A DNA stretch of 64,000 nt from the NCBI RefSeq assembly GCF_014268495.2, contig NZ_CP077087.1:3599501-3663500 (forward strand), given 5' to 3'. The position numbers were made by a program, and so were the translations under genes. How positions within the stretch are numbered: position 1 is the stretch's first letter; every line of letters begins with the position of its first letter. The notes under the pieces are model-generated. The model was given only the letters and a program-made list of their open reading frames with translations. It had not been told where the DNA came from and did no database searches. Below, piece by piece: positions 44,680 to 57,750 of the stretch. The stretch comes from Pseudomonas monsensis (lineage in GTDB: Bacteria; Pseudomonadota; Gammaproteobacteria; Pseudomonadales; Pseudomonadaceae).

Positions 44680-47232
44680 ATGACGCGCTACATCCAGCCA
44701 TTGCGAACATTGCCGCACGCGCTCCTCCTGCCTGCCTCGCTTCTGGTGCTCACCAGCTATCCCGCCTCGGCGGCGTGCACACTTGTTCCAGGGCCGGGCA
44801 ATGACACTTTCATCTGCGACAGTGGCACCAGCGGTTCGCTGACCGACCTGTCCGGCAACAACAGCCTGACCTTCCCCGCCAACGGCAGCGGCCGGATCAA
44901 CGGCAGCGTGACGTTTGGCGTCGGCGCCGACCGGGTCGAAATCAATTCCGGGGTCATCACCGGCGCAGTCAATCAGGGCAACGGCATTGATGACTTTGTC
45001 ATGACGGACGGCTCGATCGGCTCGCTCGCCCAGGGTGACGGCCGCGACACCTTTCTGATGACGGGCGGCACCATTGTCGGTGCCTTCGAGGACGGCGATG
45101 TCGCACGTCTCACCGGCGGCACGATCGGCCGGGTCGACATGAAGCTCGACAACAATATTTTCGATATGTCCGGCGGGCAGATTCTCGGCAATCTGGTCAC
45201 CGGTTTCGGTACCGACACCATCATTGTTTCCGGCGGGCGCATCGGCGGCAACGTCAGTGTCAGCGGCGGTAACGACAGCATCACGGTGAGTGGCGGAGAA
45301 ATCGTCGGCGAGATTCGCGCCAGTGTCGGTGATGACCAATTGCTGTGGAGCGGCGGCATTATCCGCTCGGCGATCCTGATGGACGTCGGCAATGACAACG
45401 CCACCCTGCGCAACCTCGACGACAGCGTGCTGGCCCTGACGCCCGGCGTCGATGGCGGCGTCGGCAGCGATACGCTGACTTTCGACAACGTACAAACGGC
45501 GCTGCCCGCGCGGTTCGGCAATTGGGAAACGATCAACCTGAGCAACGGCTCGCAGTTGGATCTGGGATCGTCCACCTTGTCCCTGGGCGACGCGGGCACC
45601 GGCACTGGCGTGTTGAACCTGGATGCCAACAGCGCGTTGTTTTCGGCGCAGGGCGCGGTATCCCCGGCCGTCGTCGGCCAGGCCATCAGCGTCAACAACT
45701 CGGGGATCGTCGACCTGACGCGCAATAACACTCGCACCGACGACGCGCTGACGGTGCAAGGCAACTATGTCGGCAGCAGTGGCCGGTTACTGCTGCAGAG
45801 CGTAGTCGGTGCCGATGATTCGCCCAGCGACAAACTGGTGGTCAGCAACGGTAGCCTCAGCGGTGGCACAGTGATCACGGTCACCAACGTCGGCGGGCTG
45901 GGTGCGCTGACTCAACTCAACGGTATTCAACTGGTACAGGCGCAAGGCAGCACCGTCAGTACCGATAACGCCTTCACCCTCAGCGCACCGATATCCGCCG
46001 GTGCGTATGACTACTACCTGTTCAAGGGTGGCGTCACGGCCGGGACTGAAAACAGCTGGTATTTGCGTTCGGCGGTGGTCGCGCCACAAGTGGTGAGCGT
46101 GCCTGACCCCGACCCGACCCAGCCACCGATTCTGGTACCGGTGGTTGCCACGCCGGTACTGGCGGCCATCACACCTCTGGCAACCTCATCGGGCGCACCG
46201 GGAACGCCAACACCCGCAGTGATCAGCGCCACCCTGCCTGTGCTGCCCGCCGCCATGGCGGGCGTCGCACCAATTCCCCTGTATCGCCCGGAAGTCCCGA
46301 CGTGGTCGGTATTGCCACCCGCCGCCGCACAACTGAGCCTCAATGCGCTGGGCACTTTTCATGACCGTCAGGGCGATCAGCGCCTGCTCACGGAACTCGG
46401 GGCATTCGGCGCGGGTTGGGGCCGGGTCTATGGCAAAAATCTTGAGCAAACCTGGGCCGGCACCGTGACACCGCGACTGGACGGCTCGCTCAGCGGTTTT
46501 CAGGTCGGCAATGATCTGTACAGCTCCCAGACCACCGGCGGCCAGACTCAACGCGTTGGTTTCTTTGTTGGCCATAGCCGTTTGCAAGGTGATGTCGATG
46601 GCTTCAACGAGGGCTTCCACAACAACAGCGCCGGCAAAATCAAGCTGGAAGGCGATAGCTACGGCTTGTACTGGACGCTGACCGATCCGCACGGCGGCTA
46701 CCTCGACACGGTCGTGATGGGCACCCGGTTCGACGGCGACAACCATTCCGTTCGCGGGGTCAAACTGGACAACCGTGGACATGCCCTGACGTTATCTTCC
46801 GAAGCCGGTTATCCCTTCCCGATCAATCACACCTGGGTGATCGAGCCGCAGGCGCAGGTCATCCACCAGAAAATATCCCTCGACAACCAGAACGACGGGA
46901 TCTCGAAGGTCTCTTTCGACTCGGACGGTTCGTGGATCGGTCGTCTCGGCGTTCGGCTCAAAGGCCGTTTTCAAGTCAGCGGTCTGCCGGTGGAACCGTA
47001 TGTGCGCGCCAATCTGTGGCAGGCCTTTTCCGGCACCGACTCGGTGACATTTGGCGACAATGACGTGATCACCACCGAGCAGAAGTCCTCGACAGCAGAC
47101 ATGGGCCTGGGCGTGGTGTTAACGCTCGATCGCGCCGTCAGCGTTTACGCCAGCACCGATTACAGTATCAATATTGACAGCAATGACCTGCGCGGCGTGG
47201 TCGGCAATGTGGGTATTCGCCTCAGCTGGTAG
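44680..47232 (+). CDS. Autotransporter with beta-helical passenger
   Basis: An 850-residue type Va autotransporter. It has a signal peptide (LLPASLLVLTSYPASA, cleaved ~residue 32). Residues ~35-230 are a beta-helix passenger with ~20-residue repeats built on SGGxIxGxV (e.g. MSGGQILGNLV, VSGGRIGGNVS, VSGGEIVGEIR). A further passenger region and a Pro/Thr-rich linker at ~470-530 follow. The C-terminal barrel (~560-850) ends in the aromatic motif GIRLSW recognised by BAM. It would expose the passenger at the cell surface as an adhesin or similar. AGGGAA precedes the ATG. The gene after it encodes a related barrel. Confidence 0.85.
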   Translation: MTRYIQPLRTLPHALLLPASLLVLTSYPASAACTLVPGPGNDTFICDSGTSGSLTDLSGNNSLTFPANGSGRINGSVTFGVGADRVEINSGVITGAVNQGNGIDDFVMTDGSIGSLAQGDGRDTFLMTGGTIVGAFEDGDVARLTGGTIGRVDMKLDNNIFDMSGGQILGNLVTGFGTDTIIVSGGRIGGNVSVSGGNDSITVSGGEIVGEIRASVGDDQLLWSGGIIRSAILMDVGNDNATLRNLDDSVLALTPGVDGGVGSDTLTFDNVQTALPARFGNWETINLSNGSQLDLGSSTLSLGDAGTGTGVLNLDANSALFSAQGAVSPAVVGQAISVNNSGIVDLTRNNTRTDDALTVQGNYVGSSGRLLLQSVVGADDSPSDKLVVSNGSLSGGTVITVTNVGGLGALTQLNGIQLVQAQGSTVSTDNAFTLSAPISAGAYDYYLFKGGVTAGTENSWYLRSAVVAPQVVSVPDPDPTQPPILVPVVATPVLAAITPLATSSGAPGTPTPAVISATLPVLPAAMAGVAPIPLYRPEVPTWSVLPPAAAQLSLNALGTFHDRQGDQRLLTELGAFGAGWGRVYGKNLEQTWAGTVTPRLDGSLSGFQVGNDLYSSQTTGGQTQRVGFFVGHSRLQGDVDGFNEGFHNNSAGKIKLEGDSYGLYWTLTDPHGGYLDTVVMGTRFDGDNHSVRGVKLDNRGHALTLSSEAGYPFPINHTWVIEPQAQVIHQKISLDNQNDGISKVSFDSDGSWIGRLGVRLKGRFQVSGLPVEPYVRANLWQAFSGTDSVTFGDNDVITTEQKSSTADMGLGVVLTLDRAVSVYASTDYSINIDSNDLRGVVGNVGIRLSW

Positions 47233-47553
47233 ACCTTCCGTCGGCAATTGAACCTCTCTACCCCGGGACTTTCATCGCGTTTCTCCATGCAAACAAATAC
47301 TTAGTTATGTGCAGAAAAACAAACGCTTGCGACTCTCGATTTACCACTACCGCTCATCGTTCAATTTCTTGACGTATGAGCGCGACTCTCCTTATCTCTA
47401 CCTTACTACCCCCGGAAACACTATCCGGGGCGACCCTCGGGCACTCGCGAAATCGAGCGGCCACGGTTCGCCCCGCTCCATTCGGTCGCCCCTCGTTCGG
47501 GGTAGGAGAGACGCCACATCGAGATATCGCATGCGCCCGCAAGGTAGACCTCC
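47233..47553. other. Intergenic region between the two autotransporter genes
   Basis: About 320 bases. It contains a hairpin CCCCGG (47410-47415) / CCGGGG (47425-47430) without a following T-run. The first 120 bases are AT-richer than the neighbouring genes, fitting a promoter. No gene is convincing. Confidence 0.4.
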
Positions 47554-48621
47554 ATGAAAACTTCAATCACCCCACACGAGATCAAAATCACTTTCTGCAC
47601 AGTGTCGAGTTCAATCTTGCTGTGCTCATCCATGGAGGCGCAGGCCGGTCCTGCGGCGGATGAAACCACCCCGTGGTATCGCGCGGATGCGCAAGTGCTA
47701 ACCCTGCCCACAACCGTGATCACCCCGAATGCGCAACGCTTCAGTCCACGGCCCGATCTGCAAGGCACGCGCCTGATCACCGAAGACCTCGCACCCTCAG
47801 CGTGGGACGAGTTGTATGGACGCAGTGCACGTCAGGCGCAAACCGATGTGCTGTCTTCGGGTTTCGCCACACCCGGCAGCGGTGATTTCAAAGGCCCGGC
47901 GGTGCTGACCCTGCAAAGCGGCAGCCATACCCAGACCATCGGTCTGATGGGTGGTTTCAACGAGATTCAGGCCAACGGCAACGGCGTGATCACCAGCCGC
48001 GCCCTGTCCGACCCGACCCGTGACACCCTCAACCTGCAAGGTCAGAGCCTCGGTGCCTATTACAGCCTGATCGGTGCACTGGGCTGGCATGTCGATCTGT
48101 CGGCCAGCGGTGGTCGGGTCAGCGGTTTCAGTCGCAATGAACAAGGCGCACGCCAGGCCACCGAAGGCCACGCGATGACCTTCTCGGTGGAGGGCGGTTT
48201 TCCAATTGGCTTGAGTGAAAACTGGGTGGTCGAACCCCAGGCGCAATTGATCAATCAACGCATCACCCTCGACACGCCTTACGCCGGCTCCGGCAACGCG
48301 TCATCCACCGATCTGACCGCGTGGAGCGGCCGCGTCGGCGCGCGCCTGAAAGGCAGTTACGATTTGAACGGTCTGCCGGTCGAACCCTACGTGCGCACCA
48401 ACCTGTGGCACACGGTGTACACGGGCAGCACGGTGACCCTGGATCAAGTCGACAAAATCAGCAGCAGTCGCAAGTCTTCAACCGTCGAGCTGGGCCTGGG
48501 CCTGGTGGCGCGGGTGACACCGGTGGTCAGTCTGTATGTGAGCGCGGATTACAGCAGCGATGTGGATGACAATGATTTGAATGGGCTGATTGGCAGCCTT
48601 GGGGTGCGCATGCGCTGGTGA
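47554..48621 (+). CDS. Passenger-less autotransporter beta-barrel protein
   Basis: A 355-residue protein. After an N-terminal signal-like segment (FCTVSSSILLCSSMEAQA, ending ~residue 30) and ~60 residues of extended sequence, it is almost entirely an autotransporter-type beta barrel. It ends GSLGVRMRW with the C-terminal aromatic for BAM assembly. Blocks match the barrel of the preceding protein: WVVEPQAQLINQRITLD versus WVIEPQAQVIHQKISLD, LPVEPYVRTNLWH versus LPVEPYVRANLWQ, and KSSTVELGLGLV. So it is a duplicated, diverged barrel without a passenger domain. Its role as a pore or partner is unknown. A strong terminator follows. Confidence 0.8.
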   Translation: MKTSITPHEIKITFCTVSSSILLCSSMEAQAGPAADETTPWYRADAQVLTLPTTVITPNAQRFSPRPDLQGTRLITEDLAPSAWDELYGRSARQAQTDVLSSGFATPGSGDFKGPAVLTLQSGSHTQTIGLMGGFNEIQANGNGVITSRALSDPTRDTLNLQGQSLGAYYSLIGALGWHVDLSASGGRVSGFSRNEQGARQATEGHAMTFSVEGGFPIGLSENWVVEPQAQLINQRITLDTPYAGSGNASSTDLTAWSGRVGARLKGSYDLNGLPVEPYVRTNLWHTVYTGSTVTLDQVDKISSSRKSSTVELGLGLVARVTPVVSLYVSADYSSDVDDNDLNGLIGSLGVRMRW

Positions 48622-48641
48622 TTTTCAGATCACCGGAAATT

Positions 48642-48674
48642 CCTGTGGGAGCACGTTTGCTCCCACAGGTTTTT
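48642..48674. terminator. Terminator between the barrel gene and glgB
   Basis: A perfect 12-bp stem (CCTGTGGGAGCA / TGCTCCCACAGG) with a 4-base loop and TTTTT after it on the + strand. It lies between convergent genes and may serve both. Its sequence resembles Pseudomonas REP arms. Confidence 0.85.
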
Positions 48675-48685
48675 CGGCGCCTGGA

Positions 48686-50917
48686 TCAAGCCCCCGGTTT
48701 AAGAATCAGCACCGCTAGCGGCGGCAGATTCAGTTCCAGCGACAATGACTGGCCATGGCTCGGCACTTCTTCGGTAAACGCCCCGCCGCCATTGCCATAA
48801 TTGGAACCGGCGTAGGTGTCGGCATCGCTGTTGAGCAATTCGCTCCAGCGCCCGGCAAACGGCACCCCCACTCGATACGACTGACGCGGCACCGGTGTGA
48901 AGTTGGCCACCACCAGCACCGGTTGACCGTCCTTGCTCCAGCGCAGCCAGGCGTAGACGCTGTTGATCGCATCGTCGCCAATCAACCACTGGAAGCCCTG
49001 CGGTGCGTCGTCCTGGTCGTGCAGCGCCGGCTCTTCGCGGTACAGACGATTGAGGTCACCCACCAGTTTCTGCACGCCCTTGTGTTCCGAATACTGCAGC
49101 AGGTACCAGTCGAGCTGCTGATCGTGGTTCCACTCGCGCCACTGGCCAAACTCGCACCCCATGAACAGCAGTTTCTTGCCCGGATGGGTCCACATGAAGC
49201 TCAGATAAGCGCGCAGGTTGGCGAATTTCTGCCAGCGGTCGCCGGGCATCTTGTCGATCAGCGAATGCTTGCCGTGCACCACTTCGTCGTGGGAGATCGG
49301 CAGGATGAAACGCTCTGACCAGGCGTAGACCAGACCGAAACTCAATTCATTGTGGTGATGGGCGCGGTACACCGGATCCTGCTGAATGTAGTGCAGCGAA
49401 TCGTGCATCCAGCCCATGTTCCATTTGTAGGCGAAACCGAGCCCGCCCTGCTGGGTGCTCTGGCTGACGCCCGGCCATGCGGTGGACTCCTCGGCGATCA
49501 CCAGGGCCCCCGGCGCTTCCAGATGCACCACATCGTTCAAATGCCGCAGGAAGTCGATGGCTTCCAGATTCTCCCGACCACCATGCCGGTTCGGCACCCA
49601 TTCGCCGGCCTTGCGCGAATAGTCGCGATAGAGCATCGAGGCCACGGCATCGACGCGCAGGCCATCAATGTGGAAATGCTTCAACCAGTGCAGCGCCGAT
49701 GCAAGCATGTAGCCATGCACTTCGGTGCGCCCGAGGTTGTAGATCAGCGTATCCCAATCCTGATGGAACCCCTCCAGTGGGTTGCCATACTCGTATAACG
49801 CCGTGCCGTCGAATTGCGCCAGCCCGTGAGTATCGGTGGGAAAATGCGCCGGCACCCAGTCGAGAATCACCCCGATGTCGGCCTGGTGGCAGGCGTTGAC
49901 GAACTCGGCGAACTGCTCCGGTGTGCCGTAGCGCGCGCTCGGGGCGAATTGCGACAGCAACTGATAACCCCAGGAACCGCCGAACGGGTGTTCCATGATC
50001 GGCATCAGCTCGATGTGGGTAAAGCCCAGCTCCTTGACGTACGGAATCACGCGTTCAGCCAGTTCCGGCCAGGTGTACTGACGGGCCACCTCGCCCAGAT
50101 CATCCAGTTCGCACTGCCACGAGCCCGCGTGCAGTTCGTAGATCGACAGCGGTGCCGAATGTTTCTGCCGCTCGCGACGGCTGTTCATCCAGTCGTGGTC
50201 CTGCCAGTCGACCTGCAGGGGCGCGGCGACTTTCGAGGCGGTGTCCGGTGGCAGGCTGGTGGCCAGCGCCATCGGATCGGCCTTGAGCGGCAGAATCCCA
50301 TGGGCACCGAGAATTTCGTATTTGTACAACTCGCCCGCTTGCAGACGCGGGATGAACAACTCCCAGACCCCGGACGGATGACGCAGACGCATCGGATGCC
50401 GGCGCCCGTCCCAGACGTTGAAATCGCCGACCACCGACACCCGCCGGGCATTCGGTGCCCACACGGCAAAGCGCACACCGTCGACGCCATCGACGGTTTT
50501 CAGTTGCGCACCGAGGCAGGCACTGAGGTCGCGATGATTGCCTTCGGCGAACAGATACAAGTCCATTTCACCGAGCAACGGGCCAAAGCTGTAAGGGTCC
50601 TCGGCGACCTGTTCGCCACCGGCCCAACGCGTGCGCAGCAAGTATGGCCGCGCCTGATCAAAGTGACCGACAAACAACCCCGGTGTTTCAGTCTGTTGCA
50701 GCGAACCGCGCTCTTCGCCCGAGTCCTTGTCCAGCACCACCACGCTCAACGCCCCCGGTAAATAGGCGCGAATGAACTGCCCAGCGGCGCCATCGCCGTG
50801 GGGGCCAAGAATCGAAAACGGGTCGTGATGTTCCGCGCGTACCAGGGCGTCGATGTCTTTCGCCCCCGGCAGCAGTGCTTCTTTCGCTGAACCCTGTTCC
50901 TTGTTCGAGAAACTCAT
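48686..50917 (-). CDS. glgB: 1,4-alpha-glucan branching enzyme
   Basis: A 743-residue GH13 enzyme that introduces alpha-1,6 branches into glucan. It has an N1 domain (~1-115), a CBM48 domain (RFAVWAPNARRVSVVGDFN) and the barrel: HIDGLRVDAVASMLYRDYSR (nucleophile), LVIAEESTAWPGVS (acid), LPISHDEVVHGKHSL and a C-terminal beta domain. It starts two bases after the treS stop on the same strand, so the pair is translationally linked. With GlgE it builds branched alpha-glucan. Confidence 0.96.
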   Translation of the reverse strand: MSFSNKEQGSAKEALLPGAKDIDALVRAEHHDPFSILGPHGDGAAGQFIRAYLPGALSVVVLDKDSGEERGSLQQTETPGLFVGHFDQARPYLLRTRWAGGEQVAEDPYSFGPLLGEMDLYLFAEGNHRDLSACLGAQLKTVDGVDGVRFAVWAPNARRVSVVGDFNVWDGRRHPMRLRHPSGVWELFIPRLQAGELYKYEILGAHGILPLKADPMALATSLPPDTASKVAAPLQVDWQDHDWMNSRRERQKHSAPLSIYELHAGSWQCELDDLGEVARQYTWPELAERVIPYVKELGFTHIELMPIMEHPFGGSWGYQLLSQFAPSARYGTPEQFAEFVNACHQADIGVILDWVPAHFPTDTHGLAQFDGTALYEYGNPLEGFHQDWDTLIYNLGRTEVHGYMLASALHWLKHFHIDGLRVDAVASMLYRDYSRKAGEWVPNRHGGRENLEAIDFLRHLNDVVHLEAPGALVIAEESTAWPGVSQSTQQGGLGFAYKWNMGWMHDSLHYIQQDPVYRAHHHNELSFGLVYAWSERFILPISHDEVVHGKHSLIDKMPGDRWQKFANLRAYLSFMWTHPGKKLLFMGCEFGQWREWNHDQQLDWYLLQYSEHKGVQKLVGDLNRLYREEPALHDQDDAPQGFQWLIGDDAINSVYAWLRWSKDGQPVLVVANFTPVPRQSYRVGVPFAGRWSELLNSDADTYAGSNYGNGGGAFTEEVPSHGQSLSLELNLPPLAVLILKPGA

Positions 50918-50919
50918 GA

Positions 50920-54261
<3,342 letters not shown>

Positions 54262-54303
54262 TTGAAACTCCTGCTGAATTCTCTGATGCCACAGGGTCAC
54301 CCC

Positions 54304-54424
54304 TGTGGCGAGGGGATTGATCCCCGTTCGGCTGCGCAGCAGTCGTCAATTCAGACAACATGTCACAGCTGAAAAAAAGCGGGGCCGCTTCGCAGCCCAA
54401 CGGGGATAAATCCCCTCGCCACAC
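54304..54424. repeat. REP doublet between glgE and treS
   Basis: The left arm, CTGTGGCGAGGGGATTGATC then CCCGTTCGGCTGCGCAGC, is mirrored by GCTTCGCAGCCCAACGGGG then ATAAATCCCCTCGCCACA on the right. About 45 bases separate the arms. It lies inside the glgE-treS-glgB operon, where it could adjust message stability. Confidence 0.85.
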
Positions 54425-54439
54425 TGTTTGGCACATGGT

Positions 54440-56437
54440 TTAAGGGGCCGTAATCCGCCAGATACCGAACGGCTGATACCCCGGATCAATGCGCATGAAC
54501 TGGTATTTACCGTGCCAGTCCCAGCGGTGCCCGTTCATCAAATCTTCGCCGTGCGTAGTGGCGTCATCGGGCAGACCCATTTCCCACAACGGCAGTTCAA
54601 AATTCGCTTCCTGCACGTTGTGCGGATCGAGGCTGACCGCCACCAGAATGAAGTTGCTGCCGTCCGCGCTGCGCTTGCCGAAATACAGAATGTTGTCGTT
54701 CCACGCGTTGTAGACCTTCAGCCCCAGGTGCGTGTGCAGCGCCGGGTTCTGCCGGCGTATACGGTTGAGCTGGGCGATTTCGGCAATGATGTTGCCGGGG
54801 GCGGTGAAATCGCGGACGCGAATCTCGTACTTCTCAGAATCGAGGTATTCCTCCTTGCCCGGCACCGGTGCCGACTCGCACAGCTCATACCCGGAATACA
54901 TGCCCCACAAGCCCGAACCCATCGTCGCCAGCGCCGCACGGATCAGGAAACCCGGGCGCCCCGACTCATGCAGAAACGCCGGGTTGATGTCCGGGGTATT
55001 GACGAAAAAATTCGGCCGGTAGCACTCGCGCCACGGCGATTCATTCAGTTCGGTGAAATACGTGGCCAGCTCAGCCTTGGTGTTGCGCCAGGTGAAGTAG
55101 GTGTAGCTCTGGGTGTAACCGACCTTGCCCAGGCGCGCCATCATCGCCGGCGTGGTGAAGGCTTCGGCGAGGAAGATCACTTCCGGGTACAGCGCGCGCA
55201 CGTCGGCAATCAGCCATTGCCAGAAGGGCAATGGTTTGGTGTGCGGGTTGTCGACACGGAAGATCTTCACGCCCTCCTCGACCCAGCCAATGACAATGTC
55301 GCGCAATTCGACCCACAGGCTCGGAATCGCGTCCGGCGCATAGAAGTCGACGTTGACGATGTCCTGGTATTTCTTCGGCGGGTTTTCCGCGTATTTGATC
55401 GTACCGTCCGGACGCCAGTTGAACCAGCCCGGATGCTGCTTGAGCCAAGGGTGATCCTGGGAACACTGGATCGCGAAGTCGAGGGCGATTTCCAGGCCAT
55501 GATCGGCGGCAGCAGCGACCAGGCGGCGGAAGTCCTCACGGGTGCCGAGTTGCGAGTGAATCGCCTCGTGACCGCCCTCCTCGCTGCCGATGGCATAAGG
55601 GCTGCCCGGATCATCCGGGGCTGCCGTCAGGGAATTGTTGCGGCCCTTGCGGTGAGCGCGGCCGATCGGATGGATCGGCGTGAAGTACAGCACGTCGAAG
55701 CCCATGTCCTGAATCATCGGCAATCGTGCGTGCACATCATTAAAGGTGCCGTGGCGAGCGGGATCGTCGGTGATCGAGCGGGGAAACAGCTCGTACCAAC
55801 TGGCAAACTCGGCCAGCTCGCGTTCGACGTCCACGGGGAACTCGGGACTGACGCTCAGGTAGGCGCGGTGATCGGCCTGCGCCATCAGTTGCGCACTGCG
55901 CGAGTGCAGAAACAGCGCAACCTGCTCGGTTTCGAGCAACCCGGACAACTCATGGTGCAACGACGCCAGCTGTTCGCTGAGCTGGCCTTCGCTGCGTTCG
56001 GCGGCTTGTTGCACCATGCTCCGGCCTTCCTGCAGCTCCAGGGAGACGGGCACCGCGGCGGTGTGCTTCTTCTCCAGTTCGTACTGAAAACTGGCGAAAT
56101 GATCGATCCACGCTTCGATGCAATACAGATAGCGGCCCTGATGCTCGGGCTGGAACTGACCGCGCCAGCCGTTATTGCCCTGATCGGCCATGACTTCGCT
56201 TTGCCAGGTCTCCTCGCCTTCCTCGCGCCAGCGGATGCGCACCGCCAGCTTGTCGTGGCCATCGGCGAAGACCTTGCTGGTAACCACCACCTCACGACCG
56301 GCAATCGACTTCACGGCGAACTGCCCGCCATCGAGGGTCGGCATGGTGTTTTCGATAACGATGCGCGGCAACAGCAACGCCTGCGACAGCGGCATGTGCG
56401 GGTTGTAGCTCAGCTCTGAAGGTTTTTCAGCAGTCAT
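54440..56437 (-). CDS. glgE: Alpha-1,4-glucan:maltose-1-phosphate maltosyltransferase
   Basis: A 665-residue GH13_3 enzyme that adds maltosyl units from maltose-1-phosphate to alpha-1,4-glucan. It has an N-terminal all-beta domain, a helical insert (~130-200), the barrel with FTPIHPIGRAHRKGRNN, KIFRVDNPHTKPLPFWQWL (nucleophile Asp), VIFLAEAFTTPAMMARLGK (acid Glu), SYTYFTWRNTKAEL, and a C-terminal beta domain. The ATG at 56437 is preceded by AAGGAGAG at ~10 bases; a second ATG 7 bases upstream is out of frame. It heads the reverse operon glgE-treS-glgB. Confidence 0.95.
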   Translation of the reverse strand: MTAEKPSELSYNPHMPLSQALLLPRIVIENTMPTLDGGQFAVKSIAGREVVVTSKVFADGHDKLAVRIRWREEGEETWQSEVMADQGNNGWRGQFQPEHQGRYLYCIEAWIDHFASFQYELEKKHTAAVPVSLELQEGRSMVQQAAERSEGQLSEQLASLHHELSGLLETEQVALFLHSRSAQLMAQADHRAYLSVSPEFPVDVERELAEFASWYELFPRSITDDPARHGTFNDVHARLPMIQDMGFDVLYFTPIHPIGRAHRKGRNNSLTAAPDDPGSPYAIGSEEGGHEAIHSQLGTREDFRRLVAAAADHGLEIALDFAIQCSQDHPWLKQHPGWFNWRPDGTIKYAENPPKKYQDIVNVDFYAPDAIPSLWVELRDIVIGWVEEGVKIFRVDNPHTKPLPFWQWLIADVRALYPEVIFLAEAFTTPAMMARLGKVGYTQSYTYFTWRNTKAELATYFTELNESPWRECYRPNFFVNTPDINPAFLHESGRPGFLIRAALATMGSGLWGMYSGYELCESAPVPGKEEYLDSEKYEIRVRDFTAPGNIIAEIAQLNRIRRQNPALHTHLGLKVYNAWNDNILYFGKRSADGSNFILVAVSLDPHNVQEANFELPLWEMGLPDDATTHGEDLMNGHRWDWHGKYQFMRIDPGYQPFGIWRITAP

Positions 56438-56655
56438 CGAGCATCTCTCCTTAACGCCCCAGGGACGCTCTTGTGCCGGATCAGCGTGCGCGACAAAGCG
56501 CCTGCCCCGGAATGAACTCACCTAGGTTCCGAGCGACTGGCGCCGGGAAAAGTTCACAGTGATTTGCCTGTGCGAAAAAGCGGATCGTTTTCGCCGCAAG
56601 GTGGTCAATCCACTTAAGCACTTCTCACGCCATGTGCCACACGGAGGTCACCCTG

Positions 56656-56814
56656 ATGAACATCCCGATTCCGGCCGAAACGCCTGATCCGAACATCGAC
56701 AAACCCACCCTGCCGGAGACAGAACCGCAACCGGTACCCGAGCAGGAACCGCCAGGCACCACGCCACCGGCCAAGGAAGAACCGCCGACGACGATGCCAC
56801 CGGTTATCGTCTGA
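56656..56814 (+). CDS. Small proline-rich acidic peptide
   Basis: A 52-residue peptide in which about a third of residues are Pro, with many Glu and Thr (e.g. PETEPQPVPEQEPPGTTPP). GGAGG is 8 bases before the ATG, which makes translation believable. It has no signal peptide, no Cys and no hydrophobic stretch; it would be disordered. It is divergent from glgE across ~218 bp. Function unknown. Confidence 0.5.
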   Translation: MNIPIPAETPDPNIDKPTLPETEPQPVPEQEPPGTTPPAKEEPPTTMPPVIV

Positions 56815-56841
56815 TTCTTCCCTGCGCGCTGATATGGCTCA

Positions 56842-56870
56842 TGTAGGAGCAGCCTTCGGCAGCTCCTACA
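56842..56870. repeat. REP-like palindrome overlapping the MgtC-like stop codon
   Basis: TGTAGGAGC (56842-56850) and GCTCCTACA (56862-56870) flank AGCCTTCGGCA. The stop codon of the reverse-strand MgtC-like gene (56866-56868) lies inside the right arm. Confidence 0.7.
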
Positions 56871-57378
56871 GGTGCCTGTTCCGCTCATCGTCCTTTTCGA
56901 ACACGCGGACAATTCGCGGCATCACGCTGAAGATCCCCAACGCCAGCAACGTACTGAACAGCGCCGTCGCCTCTCTGCCCAACCCGGTTGCCACACCAAT
57001 GGCTGCGGTCATCCACAACCCCGCCGCCGTCGTCAGGCCTTTCACGTGGCCTTCATCACCTTCGCGGTTTTTCAGGATGGTGCCGGCACCGAGAAAACCG
57101 ATCCCGGCAATCACCCCTTGCAGCACGCGACTCATCGCGTCAGATTCAGCGCCGGACGTCTGCGGCACCAGCACGAACAGCGCCGCACCGAGCGCCACCA
57201 GCATGTGCGTGCGCACCCCGGCAGCCTTGCCCTTGTGTTCGCGCTCGAAACCGAGGATGCCCCCAAGAATCGCTGCCATCAGCAGACGCACGGTGATCCG
57301 CGTCAACTGCGACGCATCACCGATGTCGGCGAATTCCGCCTGCAGGGTTTCCCACACTTCATGCCACCAAGCGTTCAT
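56866..57378 (-). CDS. MgtC/SapB-family membrane protein
   Basis: A 170-residue inner-membrane protein with four to five hydrophobic segments and the family signature GGILGFEREHKGKAAGVRTH followed by MLVALGAALFVLVP and GVIAGIGFLGAGTIL. MgtC proteins act in low-Mg2+ survival and virulence in some bacteria by restraining the F-type ATP synthase. This shorter SapB-type member lacks the extended C-terminal ACT-like domain of Salmonella MgtC, so that function should not be assumed. AAGGAC precedes the ATG. Confidence 0.85.
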   Translation of the reverse strand: MNAWWHEVWETLQAEFADIGDASQLTRITVRLLMAAILGGILGFEREHKGKAAGVRTHMLVALGAALFVLVPQTSGAESDAMSRVLQGVIAGIGFLGAGTILKNREGDEGHVKGLTTAAGLWMTAAIGVATGLGREATALFSTLLALGIFSVMPRIVRVFEKDDERNRHL

Positions 57379-57501
57379 GGACAGTCCTTGTTATTGGCTG
57401 GATAAACGATGGACAGCGGCGACCATTAATCAGTTGCGCAGAACGATCGGCGAAGCCTGTGCCCTAACCTTTCAGACCCCCCTGAAAAAAGGACTGCCCT
57501 C

Positions 57502-57750
57502 ATGCCCCTTCGAGTCGATGAATCCAATCCCGAACAAAAAGTGTGTTTTTTCACGGTCGAGAATGGCGAAGAAATCCGCATTTGCGACACCCTGGAAGTC
57601 CGCACGGACAGCGACAAAGCCATGTCGTTCGTGGAAATAGAGGGCCGGCGCGTGTACATCACCGAAGCAGAAGCCGACGAATTGACCGTTGCAGGCGCCA
57701 GAGACGGTCGCAAGCACTTGAAGGCTGACGAGAGTGGTTCGGTGATTTGA
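57502..57750 (+). CDS. DUF3203-family small protein
   Basis: An 82-residue soluble acidic protein (MPLRVDESNPEQKVCFFTVE...), which I recall as the Pseudomonas DUF3203 family. It has three predicted beta strands and a conserved-looking GRRVYITEAEADELTVAGA stretch. A ribosome site is weak (AAAAGGAC about 10 bases upstream). Function unknown. About 190 bp without further features lie before ccoG. Confidence 0.75.
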   Translation: MPLRVDESNPEQKVCFFTVENGEEIRICDTLEVRTDSDKAMSFVEIEGRRVYITEAEADELTVAGARDGRKHLKADESGSVI

